The position numbers were made by a program, and so were the translations under genes. Of a DNA stretch of 64,000 nt, positions 45,960 through 55,556 are shown in pieces. Every line of letters begins with the position of its first letter. Positions within the stretch are counted from its first letter, which is position 1. The notes beneath the pieces are model-generated. The model had not been told where the DNA came from. It ran no database searches and was given only the letters and a program-made list of their open reading frames with translations. Source of the DNA: Clostridium magnum DSM 2767 (GTDB taxonomy: Bacteria; Bacillota; Clostridia; Clostridiales; Clostridiaceae); the NCBI RefSeq assembly GCF_001623875.1, contig NZ_LWAE01000005.1:124001-188000 (forward strand). Reading direction: 5' to 3'.

Positions 45960-47861
45960 TTATATGTAGGTGAAGTCATCCCTGCATATGAATATCCTCT
46001 TTGCTATCAGCATATCTTCAACCTCCTTTGAAGGTATAGGCTTGCTAAATAAATACCCTTGTGCTATGTTACACTTTTGTTTTTTTAGAAAATTAAGCTG
46101 ATCTGGTGTCTCAACACCTTCAGCTACTACATCAAGTTTCATTTTTTTTGCTAACTTTATAATAGTTTTTGCAATTAGTTCCTCATTTGAATTTAATACT
46201 ATATTATCCAAAAAAGATTTATCTATCTTCAATGTATTTATAGGTAATCTCATTAAATAGTTAAGTGATGAAAAGCCTGTGCCAAAATCGTCCAATGAGG
46301 TATTAATATTAAGTCTTTTTAGGTCATTTATTACTTTTATTGTATAATCAAGATTTTTCATTGCAATACTTTCTGTAATTTCTAGTTCCAGACACTTAGG
46401 GTTCATCTTCGTTTCTGATATTATTTTTTCTACGATGTCAATAAATTCATTTTGCTCAAACTGTTTTGCTGATATATTAACTGACATACGTTTTGGTGCA
46501 ATTCTATTGTTCTCCCATATAACAAATTGTTCACAGACTTTTCTTAAAACCCATTCCCCAATTTCTACAATTAATCCTGTTTCTTCTGCCACAGGTATGA
46601 ATTTAAAAGGAGGAATTAAACCTTGAGTTGGGTGGTTCCACCTAATTAGTGCTTCTAATCCTACTATCTTATTATAATTAATATTTACTTGTGGCTGATA
46701 GAATATAATAAATTCATTATTCTTTAATGCACGTCTAAGTCCATTTTCTATGTCTAACTTTTCAAGTATCCGTTGATTCATTTTATCATCGAAAAGAATG
46801 AATCTATTTCCAATTTGTTCTTTAGCATTATACATGGCAATATCAGCATTTTTTAATAAAGTATATTCATCTTGTCCATCTTTAGGATAGATTGCCGCAC
46901 CTATACTTATACTTATATAAAATTCTCTATTATTAACACATACTGGCTTCTTGAACTGTTCAATAACTTCATTACACAAACTTACAACCACACTTTTATC
47001 TTCTATATTTTTAATCAGTAATACAAATTCATCGCCGCCAAATCTTGCAGCAGCTACATTATAACTAGCAAATTTAGAAAATAGTCCTCCAATGACCTTT
47101 AATAATTCATCTCCATTATTATGACCTAAAGTGTCATTTACATCTTTAAAATTATCTAAATCCATAAAAAGTAAAGCAATTTTGGAATCAGTTAACTTAG
47201 CTGATGTTATTGCAGAAGATAGTTGTTGCAAAAGAAGTGATCTATTAGGTAATGATGTAAGTTCATCATAATATGCTATTTTATTTTGCTGCTCTAATTG
47301 ATCTTGTAGTTGTTGTTGAGCTGATTCTAGTTTGTTGTTTATTGTTTGTAATTCCTTATAACTTTCCGTTAATCTTTTAGTTGTGTTCTTTAACTCTGTT
47401 ATGTCCATCCCTACTGATACAGCAAGATATGGATTTCCCTTAGCATCACGCATAAGATAGTTTGACCACATTATATCTAAATCTCTTCCATCTTTACAGT
47501 ATAGTTTACATTCAGTTACTGGTGGGATTTTACCACCTTTCATAACATTAAACATTTCATTTAATCCTGGTATATGATTTTCAGGGAGAATCTTATTTAT
47601 CCATCCTTTGCCCAAAACTTCTTCTTCCACATATCCAGTCTTTCTTTGACCATAATTATTAAACTTTAATAATATTCCATCTAAGTTCCATATATTAACG
47701 AGTAATTCTCCATTATCAATTAAACTAATACAAAATTCAGCACGATTGCATAAAACTTTATTTTCACCATCACAAGTCAAAATATTTTTAGTTGGTTGTA
47801 TGCCTAAATAAGTTGGGTCTTGTGTTTCACCATCTATATAGTTTCTTTTCTTTAGTTCCAT
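45960..47861 (-). CDS. PAS-GGDEF-EAL bifunctional c-di-GMP protein
   Basis: 633 residues. PAS sensor at about 40-160 (NNYGQRKTGYVEEEVLG, VSVGMDITELK), a coiled-coil linker with Gln-rich part, GGDEF at about 195-355 with intact RFGGDEFVLL, and EAL at about 375-620 with EALIRWNHP, MSVNISAKQF, ELEITES, DDFGTGFSS, KIDKSF, AEGVET and QGYLFSKP all intact. It could make or destroy c-di-GMP in response to a PAS ligand. Cytosolic. GGGAGGAG precedes the ATG. A plausible upstream input for the c-di-GMP riboswitch at 27.7 kb. Confidence 0.93.
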   Translation of the reverse strand: MELKKRNYIDGETQDPTYLGIQPTKNILTCDGENKVLCNRAEFCISLIDNGELLVNIWNLDGILLKFNNYGQRKTGYVEEEVLGKGWINKILPENHIPGLNEMFNVMKGGKIPPVTECKLYCKDGRDLDIMWSNYLMRDAKGNPYLAVSVGMDITELKNTTKRLTESYKELQTINNKLESAQQQLQDQLEQQNKIAYYDELTSLPNRSLLLQQLSSAITSAKLTDSKIALLFMDLDNFKDVNDTLGHNNGDELLKVIGGLFSKFASYNVAAARFGGDEFVLLIKNIEDKSVVVSLCNEVIEQFKKPVCVNNREFYISISIGAAIYPKDGQDEYTLLKNADIAMYNAKEQIGNRFILFDDKMNQRILEKLDIENGLRRALKNNEFIIFYQPQVNINYNKIVGLEALIRWNHPTQGLIPPFKFIPVAEETGLIVEIGEWVLRKVCEQFVIWENNRIAPKRMSVNISAKQFEQNEFIDIVEKIISETKMNPKCLELEITESIAMKNLDYTIKVINDLKRLNINTSLDDFGTGFSSLNYLMRLPINTLKIDKSFLDNIVLNSNEELIAKTIIKLAKKMKLDVVAEGVETPDQLNFLKKQKCNIAQGYLFSKPIPSKEVEDMLIAKRIFICRDDFTYI

Positions 47862-48081
47862 GATTCTCCTCCCATGACCAATACTATATAAATTGTAACA
47901 TAGAAATCGACATTATTCACTGTTTTATAAAAATTATCGACAATTTTGCAAGTAAGTAAATATGATTATACTGTTATAGAACTATCACATGATAGTTGGG
48001 GGTATGAAGGAAAGAAGTATTATGTGGCAGCTACAAGAAAAATAAATATATTTTAAATTTGTACCTTTTTTGTTGAACAAT
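47862..48081. other. Intergenic region without recognised features
   Basis: AT-rich. It carries the ribosome binding site and presumably the promoter of the minus-strand PAS-GGDEF-EAL gene. TGTCGAT occurs twice on the minus strand, with no assigned meaning. No gene seen. Confidence 0.4.
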
Positions 48082-48121
48082 AAAAGGCCATTTCAATCTT
48101 TCATAAGTTGAAATGGCTTTT
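48082..48121 (-). terminator. Terminator of the PNPOx-family gene
   Basis: AAAAGCCATTTCAA-type arms (one bulged base) with a T run on the minus strand, 45 bases after the gene end at 48167. Confidence 0.75.
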
Positions 48122-48166
48122 GTAGAAGAAATATCTTGATTTAATGGTGGTAATGATTTACATATG

Positions 48167-48562
48167 CTATAGTGAGAATGTTTCTGGTTCCGCAGTAAAG
48201 GAAGAAATAGTAGCTGTTCCTTTAGTAAAGTATAAAACCGCGAAAATTCCATCATCAACGTTGTACATAGACTTTAGCATTGGAGCAGCCTCAAGTGCAA
48301 CTTCCTTTACTTCACGTCTATCATCATTTGCAACTTCTCCAGTTATACGAATCCATTGTCCGTTTTTATTCATACTAGAGATTTCAACTTTAGGATTTTC
48401 CATCATTTGTTTAAAACAACTTTTAGTATTGTTTGTTACAATGTATAACTTCCCTTCATATTCAAAGACAGCACCAAATGGTCTAACTCTTGGTTGATCA
48501 CCTTCGTTAGTTGCTAAATAAAAAGTGCCGCTTTCTTGTAAAAACTCTAATGCTTTTTTCAT
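48167..48562 (-). CDS. Pyridoxamine 5'-phosphate oxidase-like flavin protein
   Basis: 131 residues, a split-barrel FMN-binding fold: MKKALEFLQESGTFYLAT, RVRPFGAVFEYEGKLYIVT and NPKVEISSM are typical of small clostridial PNPOx-like proteins. It likely binds FMN or F420/heme-type cofactor and has a reductase role; substrate unknown. AGGGGAGG precedes the start. It is divergent from an HxlR regulator with a palindrome between them, so it is probably the regulator's target. Confidence 0.88.
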   Translation of the reverse strand: MKKALEFLQESGTFYLATNEGDQPRVRPFGAVFEYEGKLYIVTNNTKSCFKQMMENPKVEISSMNKNGQWIRITGEVANDDRREVKEVALEAAPMLKSMYNVDDGIFAVLYFTKGTATISSFTAEPETFSL

Positions 48563-48600
48563 AATTATTGATCCTCCCCTATATGTATGTTAAAATTTAA

Positions 48601-48622
48601 TACATGATAATAATATCATGTA
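48601..48622. promoter_or_regulatory. Palindromic operator between PNPOx and hxlR genes
   Basis: TACATGATA and TATCATGTA form a perfect inverted repeat with a four-base spacer. It sits in the 129-base divergent region, as expected for an HxlR dimer site. Confidence 0.55.
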
Positions 48623-48691
48623 CAAGTAGAATAACAAGTACGATTTTTGTATGAGGTAAGTATCTAAATGGATACTAAAAAAGGAGATTTG

Positions 48692-49027
48692 ATGGAGAAC
48701 AAGGATAGTCTTTTTGGCAAATGCCCATATTTCACAGCACAAAAGGTGTTTTCGGGAAAATGGTCAATTTTAATTATGTATCATCTGAATGAAGGACCAC
48801 TGCGCTATGGAGAATTACAAAGAAGAATGGATGATATAACACAGGCTACATTAACAAAACAATTAAGAATGCTAGAAGACTTCCGATTGGTTAGCCGACA
48901 TGTTTATTCGGAAATTCCACCTAAGGTTGAGTATTCACTAACTGACTTAGGTAAGGCATTCAATCCAGTATTAGAAGAGTTTAGAATTTGGGGAGATAAG
49001 TATATTGAATCTATTAAAAATAAATAG
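48692..49027 (+). CDS. HxlR-family transcriptional regulator
   Basis: About 111 residues, a winged-helix domain: CPYFTAQKVFSGKWSILIMY, LRYGELQRRMDDITQATLTK and PPKVEYSLTDLGKAF match HxlR proteins. The ATG at 48692 has AAAAAGGAG upstream; an in-frame ATG at 48668 does not. The Cys near residue 10 (FGKCPYF) is the position used by redox-sensing members. Probably controls the divergent flavin protein. Confidence 0.9.
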   Translation: MENKDSLFGKCPYFTAQKVFSGKWSILIMYHLNEGPLRYGELQRRMDDITQATLTKQLRMLEDFRLVSRHVYSEIPPKVEYSLTDLGKAFNPVLEEFRIWGDKYIESIKNK

Positions 49028-49120
49028 GCTATAGCAAGAAAATTATTTCATGTAGATGATATAATTATAAATGATATTTGGTAGAAAAAAATTAAATGGC
49101 ATTATTTTGTGAGGTAAATT

Positions 49121-49639
49121 ATGATGGAACTGTGGGATATTTATGATAAAAACAGAAACTTAACTGGCAGAACAATGGAACGGGGCAGTGAATTTTATAA
49201 AGGCGATTTTCACCTTGTAATTCATGTTTGCATTTTTAATTCAAAAAATGAAATGCTTATTCAACAACGGCAACCATGGAAAAAAGGATGGCCGAATATG
49301 TGGGATGTAACTGTTGGCGGATGTGCTGTGTCTGGTGAAACAAGCATAGAAGCCGCTGAAAGAGAAATGTTTGAAGAAATAGGTTATGAAATTGATTTAT
49401 CAGATGAACGACCATTTTTTACTATAAACTTTGAAGTAGGTTTTGATGATTATTATCTTGTTGAACGAGAAATAGAGATAAAAGATTTAACATTACAATA
49501 TGAAGAAGTTCAATCAGTAAAATGGGCAAGTAAGGATGAAATTTTGCAATTAGTTAAAGAGAGGAAATTTATTGATTATTGGTTTATCGAATATTTATTT
49601 GATATGCGAAAACATAGGAGTGGATATCGCAGACAATGA
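49121..49639 (+). CDS. Nudix hydrolase, isopentenyl-diphosphate-isomerase-like subgroup
   Basis: 172 residues. It starts MELWDIYDKNRNLTGRTMERG, common to the clostridial Nudix proteins similar to IDI, and carries the full Nudix box GGCAVSGETSIEAAEREMFEEIG. It hydrolyses a nucleotide-diphosphate-linked substrate that cannot be named. GTGAGG precedes two successive ATGs (49121 and 49124). Followed by a terminator. Confidence 0.9.
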   Translation: MMELWDIYDKNRNLTGRTMERGSEFYKGDFHLVIHVCIFNSKNEMLIQQRQPWKKGWPNMWDVTVGGCAVSGETSIEAAEREMFEEIGYEIDLSDERPFFTINFEVGFDDYYLVEREIEIKDLTLQYEEVQSVKWASKDEILQLVKERKFIDYWFIEYLFDMRKHRSGYRRQ

Positions 49640-49686
49640 TATTTGTATAATATCTAAAATATAACATTTGAAGCTTTGAAAAATAG

Positions 49687-49727
49687 AAAAAGGCGATAGC
49701 TCAATTTTTTGAGATATCGTCTTTTTT
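49687..49727 (+). terminator. Rho-independent terminator
   Basis: AAGGCGATAGCTCA pairs with TGAGATATCGTCTT and TTTTT follows, after the Nudix gene. Confidence 0.82.
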
Positions 49728-49895
49728 AAATGATTTTTATAAATACACTGGTTTTGTCCATTTCCTCATCTCATGATCCCATCATTAAGCAATTTTATAA
49801 AAAACTTAATAAATTGTTCATAAAGTTGTGAAAAAACGGTGAAAATCATAATTTAAAATAGACATATCAAATAATTTCAACAGAGGAGTTTTCAT

Positions 49896-51473
49896 ATGTT
49901 AGAATTAATTAAGAAAACAATATATTTAATATTTACTTTTTTTATAGCACTTTTCATCGGATCGTCATTTTTTATTAGGGCTCAGTATAATTATTCTTTA
50001 TATGGTGATAACCCTATACTAGAAAAACAAAAGCTTGGCATTTTTATTTTACTTATAGTGTTAATAATTCTATTAAGCATAGCTTTATATAAATTGTGCT
50101 TAAAACTTAATAAGTATAGTAAAAAAATTGTAATTCCTGTAACGTTGCTATTTTCCTTTGTCATTCAAATAGTTATTATATTCGCATTTACTGTATTACC
50201 TACAGCTGACTCTCAAACGGTACTTTCACTAGCTTTGGACATGCTGTATAGAAAAGATTATTCATCTTTTCAATCAGGTGGATATCTTTATATGTTTCCT
50301 TTTAATTTTTCTACCGTATTATATTTAAAAACTTTGCTATTCATGTTTCCTGATAACTATCTAGTTATAAAAGTTTTTAATATACTATTTTCTCTTGTTA
50401 CAACTTTAATGATTTATTTAATATATAAAGAGATAAATTATAAATCAAAGGAAAATGATTATGGTGTTTTAATATTTGCTGCAATATATATACCATCACT
50501 ATTTATGAGTAATTTCATATATAACGATATTATAGCTACAGCAACTCTTACAGTCGCTATATATTTTACAATAAAATTTGTAAAAGAAAAATCTATTAAG
50601 TATATTATTATTTCTTCAATCCTTTTATCAATCGGCAACTATTTTAGGAGCATAGGAGTTCTTGTTCTGATAGCTGCCAGCATTTACATTTTACTAACTA
50701 TAAAGGAAATCGGAATTAAAAAGGTAATAATATCATTTTGCATAATGGCTTCCTTATTTAATATTCCTGGTTGGACTCAAAATGTTCTTTTGCAAGGAAA
50801 GAATATTGTAAATGAATCTGCTAATAAGAATTCTGCACCAATATATATGTGGCTGCATATGGGGATAAATATGGACAGGTTTGGTTTTTGGGATAATATG
50901 CAAAGCTATAATATATATCAGAGACAAGGAAACTATAACAAAGAAAAAAGTACTGAGTTATTTAAGGAATCAATTAAAAATAAGCTATCCAGCGCAACCT
51001 CAGGTGACTTGGTAAAAATGTATTATAAAAAGATTATATGGACTTGGACGGAAGGAACATATCAAGTTGATAGATATGGTATTGGTGATGAAGGATCAGT
51101 TAATAGAAGTCAGAGAATGGGCAAGATAATGAGTGTATATAGCTATACCACTGTTGCTACGGATTTATTTAAAGGAGATTCAAAATATAGAAGCGGATTG
51201 CTTTGGATATTATATGTAATGAATTTTCTAATGTACTGCTTTATTTTTATCAGATTGATAAGTGGAATAAAACATAAAAGCTTTGAGGAAGTGTTTTTAA
51301 TTTTAGTGATTTTAGGGTTTATTGGATTCTATATTTTATGGGAAATTAAGTCCAGGTATATTTACCCGGTATATCCTTTACTAATAGTTTTATCATACAT
51401 GGGATTTAAAGATGTATATGACTTTATATCAAAAAGAAACCTTTCACAGTTATCACTTAGAAAGAGGTTATAA
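49896..51473 (+). CDS. GT-C type (PMT/ArnT-like) membrane glycosyltransferase
   Basis: 525 residues with about eleven to thirteen membrane spans. After the third span comes the acidic loop LPTADSQTVLSLALDML, the position of the catalytic Asp in GT-C enzymes that use polyprenyl-phosphate sugars. The large extracytoplasmic loop TWTEGTYQVDRYGIGDEG is near the C-terminal third. It may glycosylate a surface polymer or protein. CAGAGGAG precedes the ATG. A small lipoprotein gene starts four bases after its stop. Confidence 0.78.
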   Translation: MLELIKKTIYLIFTFFIALFIGSSFFIRAQYNYSLYGDNPILEKQKLGIFILLIVLIILLSIALYKLCLKLNKYSKKIVIPVTLLFSFVIQIVIIFAFTVLPTADSQTVLSLALDMLYRKDYSSFQSGGYLYMFPFNFSTVLYLKTLLFMFPDNYLVIKVFNILFSLVTTLMIYLIYKEINYKSKENDYGVLIFAAIYIPSLFMSNFIYNDIIATATLTVAIYFTIKFVKEKSIKYIIISSILLSIGNYFRSIGVLVLIAASIYILLTIKEIGIKKVIISFCIMASLFNIPGWTQNVLLQGKNIVNESANKNSAPIYMWLHMGINMDRFGFWDNMQSYNIYQRQGNYNKEKSTELFKESIKNKLSSATSGDLVKMYYKKIIWTWTEGTYQVDRYGIGDEGSVNRSQRMGKIMSVYSYTTVATDLFKGDSKYRSGLLWILYVMNFLMYCFIFIRLISGIKHKSFEEVFLILVILGFIGFYILWEIKSRYIYPVYPLLIVLSYMGFKDVYDFISKRNLSQLSLRKRL

Positions 51474-51477
51474 AAGT

Positions 51478-51723
51478 ATGCAAAAAAGAGTATGTAATAT
51501 ATTTATAATTGTTGCATTGGTTATTTGTTCTATGTCGTTAGTTTCCTGCAAGGCAATTGAAGCTCAGAATATAACAAATACTGGTTCAATGCCAAGGGTG
51601 AACGGTGGTGCTGGAATGAATGGAGGTCCAGGTGGAAATGGTGGTCCGAGAATGAACGTCGCTCCAGGGATGAATGGCAATACAAGGAATAACGGAAATT
51701 TTAATAACACAACAACTAGATAA
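51478..51723 (+). CDS. Small Gly/Asn-rich lipoprotein
   Basis: 81 residues. The signal peptide ends in lipobox SLVSC, then a low-complexity tail of repeated GMNG, GGPG and NGN units. The ATG at 51478 lies behind AGAGGTT, which is inside the end of the glycosyltransferase gene, so expression is coupled. Perhaps an acceptor or spacer at the membrane surface; function unknown. Confidence 0.72.
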   Translation: MQKRVCNIFIIVALVICSMSLVSCKAIEAQNITNTGSMPRVNGGAGMNGGPGGNGGPRMNVAPGMNGNTRNNGNFNNTTTR

Positions 51724-51735
51724 GTTACGTCAAAA

Positions 51736-51787
51736 TAAAAAAGAGTCCTTCTCAATGATTTAAAAGTCATTGTAGAAAGACTCTTTT
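51736..51787. terminator. Bidirectional terminator
   Basis: AAAAAGAGTC...AATGA pairs with TCATT...GACTCTTTT; serves the lipoprotein gene and the convergent phosphoesterase gene. Confidence 0.82.
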
Positions 51788-51793
51788 CAAAAT

Positions 51794-52789
51794 TTAATTT
51801 AAACCCACATCACCTGAAAATATCATGCGAGTATTAATAGTTGAGGGATTAGCTTCATTTATTTCGAAAATACGAGCACCTTTTTGTAGTTTAGGATTAC
51901 CATAGGTTGCATAGCCTACGTTTCCTGCATAGCCAAGCGTTATGTTATTAAGGGCGGCTGTGTAGGTGTTGCTATGATCATGACCAACAAAAATACCCTT
52001 AACATCACCAGTGTTCACAATAGCATCAAATAATCCAGTATTGATTGAAGAGGTGCTTTCAGATTCCAGGCGCAGTCCATCAATATAACCGGTTTTATAT
52101 GCAGTGTAGAATTCCTGCAGAGGGATATGAAAAAACATTATAGCTGGTATTGTTTTTTTATACTGCTTTTTTAAATTATTTGCTATAGTTTTATACCAGC
52201 AGATTTGCGGCTTGGTTATATAGTCATAGACGCCTAAAATGGAATATTTTCCTGAGTCTATAAAATAAACATTAAATTTTGGAGCTTGTGAGGATGATCC
52301 GTGTATCAGTAAATTATAGTTTCCCACTCTGTTTTCTGTTTTAAAGCCAATTTGACTGACGTTATAATTAAAGGTCATGTAAAAATTCATCATCTGTTCT
52401 TTGCTCATCATAAAATGTTCATCATCATGATTACCAAAGACCACAGCCCAAGGAATATTTCTGGATTCCATAGGCTTTGAAATGTTAGTTATTGCTTTTT
52501 TAACATCTTCAGCTGTTTTGCACTTTCCATCGATGTTATCTCCTGTTAAAACCACTAGATTGGGTTTTTCTTTGTCTAAAATTCTGTTCATAAGTTCAAG
52601 AGTACGTGGGTCTGTATTAGGGCCATCCTGAATATCAGCAAACTGAACAATTTTAAAGTTTCTTGATGTGTCAAACTTTAAAGGATATTTTGGGAGCGGT
52701 GAATTATTTCTATAGGTTATTTTAAAGAGAATATTGCAATAGGCAAATGATAGTAGGTCAATTATTGGTTTGAAAGGTTTGAGATTCAT
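51794..52789 (-). CDS. Calcineurin-type metallophosphoesterase
   Basis: 331 residues. Metal-binding motifs in order: FADIQDGPNTD, VVLTGDNIDG, AVVFGNHDDE, MFFHIPLQE and FVGHDHSN. One N-terminal hydrophobic stretch may tether it to the membrane. The substrate is unknown; similar proteins are called phosphohydrolases of the Icc/ purple phosphatase-like type. GAAGGTG precedes the start. The 266-base gap upstream to 53055 shows no Pho box or other feature. Confidence 0.9.
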   Translation of the reverse strand: MNLKPFKPIIDLLSFAYCNILFKITYRNNSPLPKYPLKFDTSRNFKIVQFADIQDGPNTDPRTLELMNRILDKEKPNLVVLTGDNIDGKCKTAEDVKKAITNISKPMESRNIPWAVVFGNHDDEHFMMSKEQMMNFYMTFNYNVSQIGFKTENRVGNYNLLIHGSSSQAPKFNVYFIDSGKYSILGVYDYITKPQICWYKTIANNLKKQYKKTIPAIMFFHIPLQEFYTAYKTGYIDGLRLESESTSSINTGLFDAIVNTGDVKGIFVGHDHSNTYTAALNNITLGYAGNVGYATYGNPKLQKGARIFEINEANPSTINTRMIFSGDVGLN

Positions 52790-53055
52790 CTATTTCACCT
52801 TCATTTGAAAAAAGTATTCTAATCTCTAATTTTAAAATTAGTAATCAGTACATAATATGCTACAGTAAAAAAGGTTGCCACAATTGGAGGATTATACAAT
52901 GTGTCTGATAACATCTATATTTTTTTCAACTGCAGCATGGGAATTATATTAATTAGATCATAAAGTGCAGGGGTATAGTTATGAATAATATGGTATAATT
53001 TCTATATTAAGTTAGTGATAAAAGATAGAATGCTTAACATAGAAAGGGGTACATT

Positions 53056-54045
53056 ATGAAAATTTTAATTATTGGAAATGAAGATAGGTATAAAAAGTAT
53101 ATGCCCAATCTAGATATTGTGAGAGAGGCTACTATGTTTTTTTGCCCTCGCGGTGCCGGTGACGAAGAGCTGTTACAGGCTGGAGCTGATGCAGATGCTA
53201 TTGCTATTGATCCTGTGGCAAAGCTTTCTGGAAATGTTATCCGCCAGATGCCAAACTTGAAAATAATACAGTCAGAAGGTGTGGGGTTTAATGGCATTGA
53301 TTGCAAAGCTGCAAAAGAAAGAGGCATATATGTCTGTAATTGCAAAGGTGCAAATGCAGGTGCCGTAGCAGAGCAGACAGTGCTTTTAATGCTGGCATTG
53401 CTTCGTAACATCATCGTTGGTGATCGTACGGAGAGGGAAGGGAATCAGATATATATTAAGGAACAAATGATGGTGGAAGGCATCACGGAACTAGCTGATT
53501 GTAAAATTGGACTCATTGGATTCGGTGATATTGCAAAGGCAACTGCAAAAAGACTTGAGCCATTTGAATGTGAGACATACTATTACACCAAAATTCGAAA
53601 GCCAGCTGATGTGGAAAAAGATTATAATGTATCCTACATGGATTTGAATGAAATGATACATAGCTGTGATATTATAAGTATTCACTGTCCTGTGACCCCG
53701 GAAACTACAGGAATGATTAACAGTGAATTTCTAAATAAAATGAAACCAACTGCCTATATCGTTAATACAGCCCGGGGAGAAATCATTGACAATCAGGCAC
53801 TTTATGATGCACTTGTATCGGGACAGATTAAGGGTGCTGCCTTAGACACTGTCGCTCCAGAACCTACTACAAGGGATAACATCCTTTTGAATTTGCCGGA
53901 GGAATATGCAAACCGTATTATTTTTTCACCACATATCGGTGGAATTACTACCAGCTATTTTTACCGAGCGCACAAGAAAAACTGGTCAAATATTGCTGTT
54001 GCATTAAAAGGTGAACGTCCTAATCATATTGTAAATGGATTGTAA
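53056..54045 (+). CDS. D-isomer-specific 2-hydroxyacid dehydrogenase
   Basis: 329 residues. NAD-binding loop IGLIGFGDIAKATAKRL, catalytic Arg in VNTARGEIID, Glu in APEPTT and His in SPHIGGIT. It belongs to the phosphoglycerate/lactate dehydrogenase group; no ACT domain, so a 3-phosphoglycerate role is not implied. The GC content looks slightly higher than in the neighbours. AAAGGGG precedes the ATG. Confidence 0.92.
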   Translation: MKILIIGNEDRYKKYMPNLDIVREATMFFCPRGAGDEELLQAGADADAIAIDPVAKLSGNVIRQMPNLKIIQSEGVGFNGIDCKAAKERGIYVCNCKGANAGAVAEQTVLLMLALLRNIIVGDRTEREGNQIYIKEQMMVEGITELADCKIGLIGFGDIAKATAKRLEPFECETYYYTKIRKPADVEKDYNVSYMDLNEMIHSCDIISIHCPVTPETTGMINSEFLNKMKPTAYIVNTARGEIIDNQALYDALVSGQIKGAALDTVAPEPTTRDNILLNLPEEYANRIIFSPHIGGITTSYFYRAHKKNWSNIAVALKGERPNHIVNGL

Positions 54046-54052
54046 TATGAAA

Positions 54053-54098
54053 AAAGTCACAAGATGTAATCCATGTGTCATTTTGTGACTTTACTTTT
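54053..54098 (+). terminator. Rho-independent terminator
   Basis: AAAGTCACAA pairs with TTGTGACTTT and TACTTTTAC follows; ends the dehydrogenase transcript. Confidence 0.78.
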
Positions 54099-54194
54099 AC
54101 TGCTTCCTCACAATTGAAGAATTTGGTATAATAAAATAAGTTACTTACGTTTATAAAGCTAGTATGATAAAATAGGAATAGGTGGTGAATAAAA

Positions 54195-54503
54195 ATGGAA
54201 AAGTATCACATGTGCCCAAAATTTGAAAACGCTTTTGAATTGTTAGGTAAGAGATGGACTGGATTGATTATTAGAACATTATTAAATGGACATAAGCGTT
54301 TTTCGGATATAGCAGAAGCAATTCCTAATATGAGCGCTCGTATGCTTACAGAGAGATTTAAGGAATTAGAGAAGGAAGGAATTGTTATTAGAACGGTTTA
54401 TCCAGAAACCCCTGTTCGTATAGAGTATGAACTTACGGAAAAAGGGACTGAGCTGCAAGCTGCTATGAATGAAATTCAAAAGTGGGCAGAAAAATGGACA
54501 TAA
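54195..54503 (+). CDS. HxlR-family transcriptional regulator
   Basis: 102 residues: CPKFENAFELLGKRWTGLII, HKRFSDIAEAIPNMSARMLT and PVRIEYELTEKGTEL are the winged-helix HxlR core. The Cys near residue 6 suits a thiol sensor of the YodB type. AGGTGGTG precedes. It is not divergent from its possible target; the pirin gene 300 bases downstream is a candidate. Confidence 0.9.
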   Translation: MEKYHMCPKFENAFELLGKRWTGLIIRTLLNGHKRFSDIAEAIPNMSARMLTERFKELEKEGIVIRTVYPETPVRIEYELTEKGTELQAAMNEIQKWAEKWT

Positions 54504-54515
54504 TTGAGGTAACAC

Positions 54516-54572
54516 AAATAACCTGATTACAAATCTCCTAATATAGTTAAGAGATTTGTAATCAGGTTATTT
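54516..54572 (+). terminator. Strong Rho-independent terminator
   Basis: AAATAACCTGATTACAAATC pairs over 20 bases with its inverted copy ending ATCAGGTTATTT. The remaining sequence up to 54801 is very AT-rich and holds only the pirin promoter region. Confidence 0.85.
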
Positions 54573-54801
54573 ATATTATCTTAAAATAGGAGTCGAAAAA
54601 ATTCTTAAATATTTACAACAAAAATTACTTGACTAATTAAAATAGAAATGTAATAATAAATCTGTAGTAACTTACAAAAAGTAATGAAGTTATTTAATTA
54701 TATAAAATATTAAATAATAAGTTGTGAAAATAATTTCTTAAAATATTTGCTTATAAATTAAGTTTAATTACAAACAATAATTTAGTTAGGAGGGGGACAG
54801 G

Positions 54802-55503
54802 ATGTTAAAAAAGATAGAAAGTAGAAATATGGGCAGTAGCAATCTTGGATGGTTAAGAAGTAAATTTCACTTCTCCTTTGCTGAGTATTATAATCCAGAT
54901 AATATGAACTTTGGAGTTTTAAGAGTAATAAATGATGATTTAGTTGAAGCTGGTACTGGATTCGATACTCACCCTCATAGGAACATGGAAATAATATCTT
55001 ATGTAGTTAACGGTGAGCTTACTCATGGAGATAGTATGGGAAATAAAAACACTATAACACGTGGCCATGTTCAATACATGAGTGCAGGAACAGGGGTTTA
55101 CCATAGTGAGCATAATTTAGGAAAAGAAGAATTAAGATTTTTGCAGATATGGATATTACCAGATAAGAAAAACTATAAACCAAATTACGGAGATTATAAA
55201 TTTAATTGGAATGATAGGCAGAATACATGGCTGCATATGGTCTCAAGTAAAGATGGAAATGCGCCAATAAAAATAAATCAGGATATGAATATTTATTCCC
55301 TAGAACTTGAAAAAGGAAAAGAGATTAGTTTTCCAGTGAAGGAAGGCAGGCAGGCATATTTAGTGCAGATAGAAGGAAGTTCCATTATAAATCATATTCT
55401 GTTAGCCGATAGGGATGGAATGGAAATAATTGAGGAAGATATATCAATAAGATCAGAACAAACTTCTCATATTTTAATTTTAGAAATGAAAAAACAAGAC
55501 TAA
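54802..55503 (+). CDS. Pirin-family bicupin protein
   Basis: 233 residues. The metal-binding cupin motif FDTHPHRNMEIISYVVNGEL is followed by MSAGTGVYHSEHN with the second His/Glu group, as in quercetinase-type pirins (YhhW). The C-terminal cupin is less conserved. Possible dioxygenase or redox regulator; in an anaerobe perhaps an oxidant response protein. AGGAGGGGG precedes the ATG. Confidence 0.92.
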   Translation: MLKKIESRNMGSSNLGWLRSKFHFSFAEYYNPDNMNFGVLRVINDDLVEAGTGFDTHPHRNMEIISYVVNGELTHGDSMGNKNTITRGHVQYMSAGTGVYHSEHNLGKEELRFLQIWILPDKKNYKPNYGDYKFNWNDRQNTWLHMVSSKDGNAPIKINQDMNIYSLELEKGKEISFPVKEGRQAYLVQIEGSSIINHILLADRDGMEIIEEDISIRSEQTSHILILEMKKQD

Positions 55504-55521
55504 TATATTAAATTAAAACAC

Positions 55522-55550
55522 TTGACAATATTACTAGTTAGTAATATATT
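55522..55550 (+). promoter_or_regulatory. Promoter giving a probably leaderless marR mRNA
   Basis: TTGACA at 55522-55527, 17 bases, TATATT at 55545-55550. The start ATG is at 55557, where transcription should begin, and no ribosome binding site lies between. Confidence 0.7.
55530..55545. promoter_or_regulatory. MarR operator within its own promoter
   Basis: ATTACTAGTTAGTAAT, arms of seven bases around GT, filling the spacer between -35 and -10. Binding here would block RNA polymerase. The same palindrome occurs at 56030. Confidence 0.7.
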
Positions 55551-55556
55551 GTTTAT

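Noticed and set aside
54140..54690. ACTTAC words before the HxlR and pirin genes as HxlR operators
   Set aside because: Only a six-base match, not a palindrome at either site; not enough to report.
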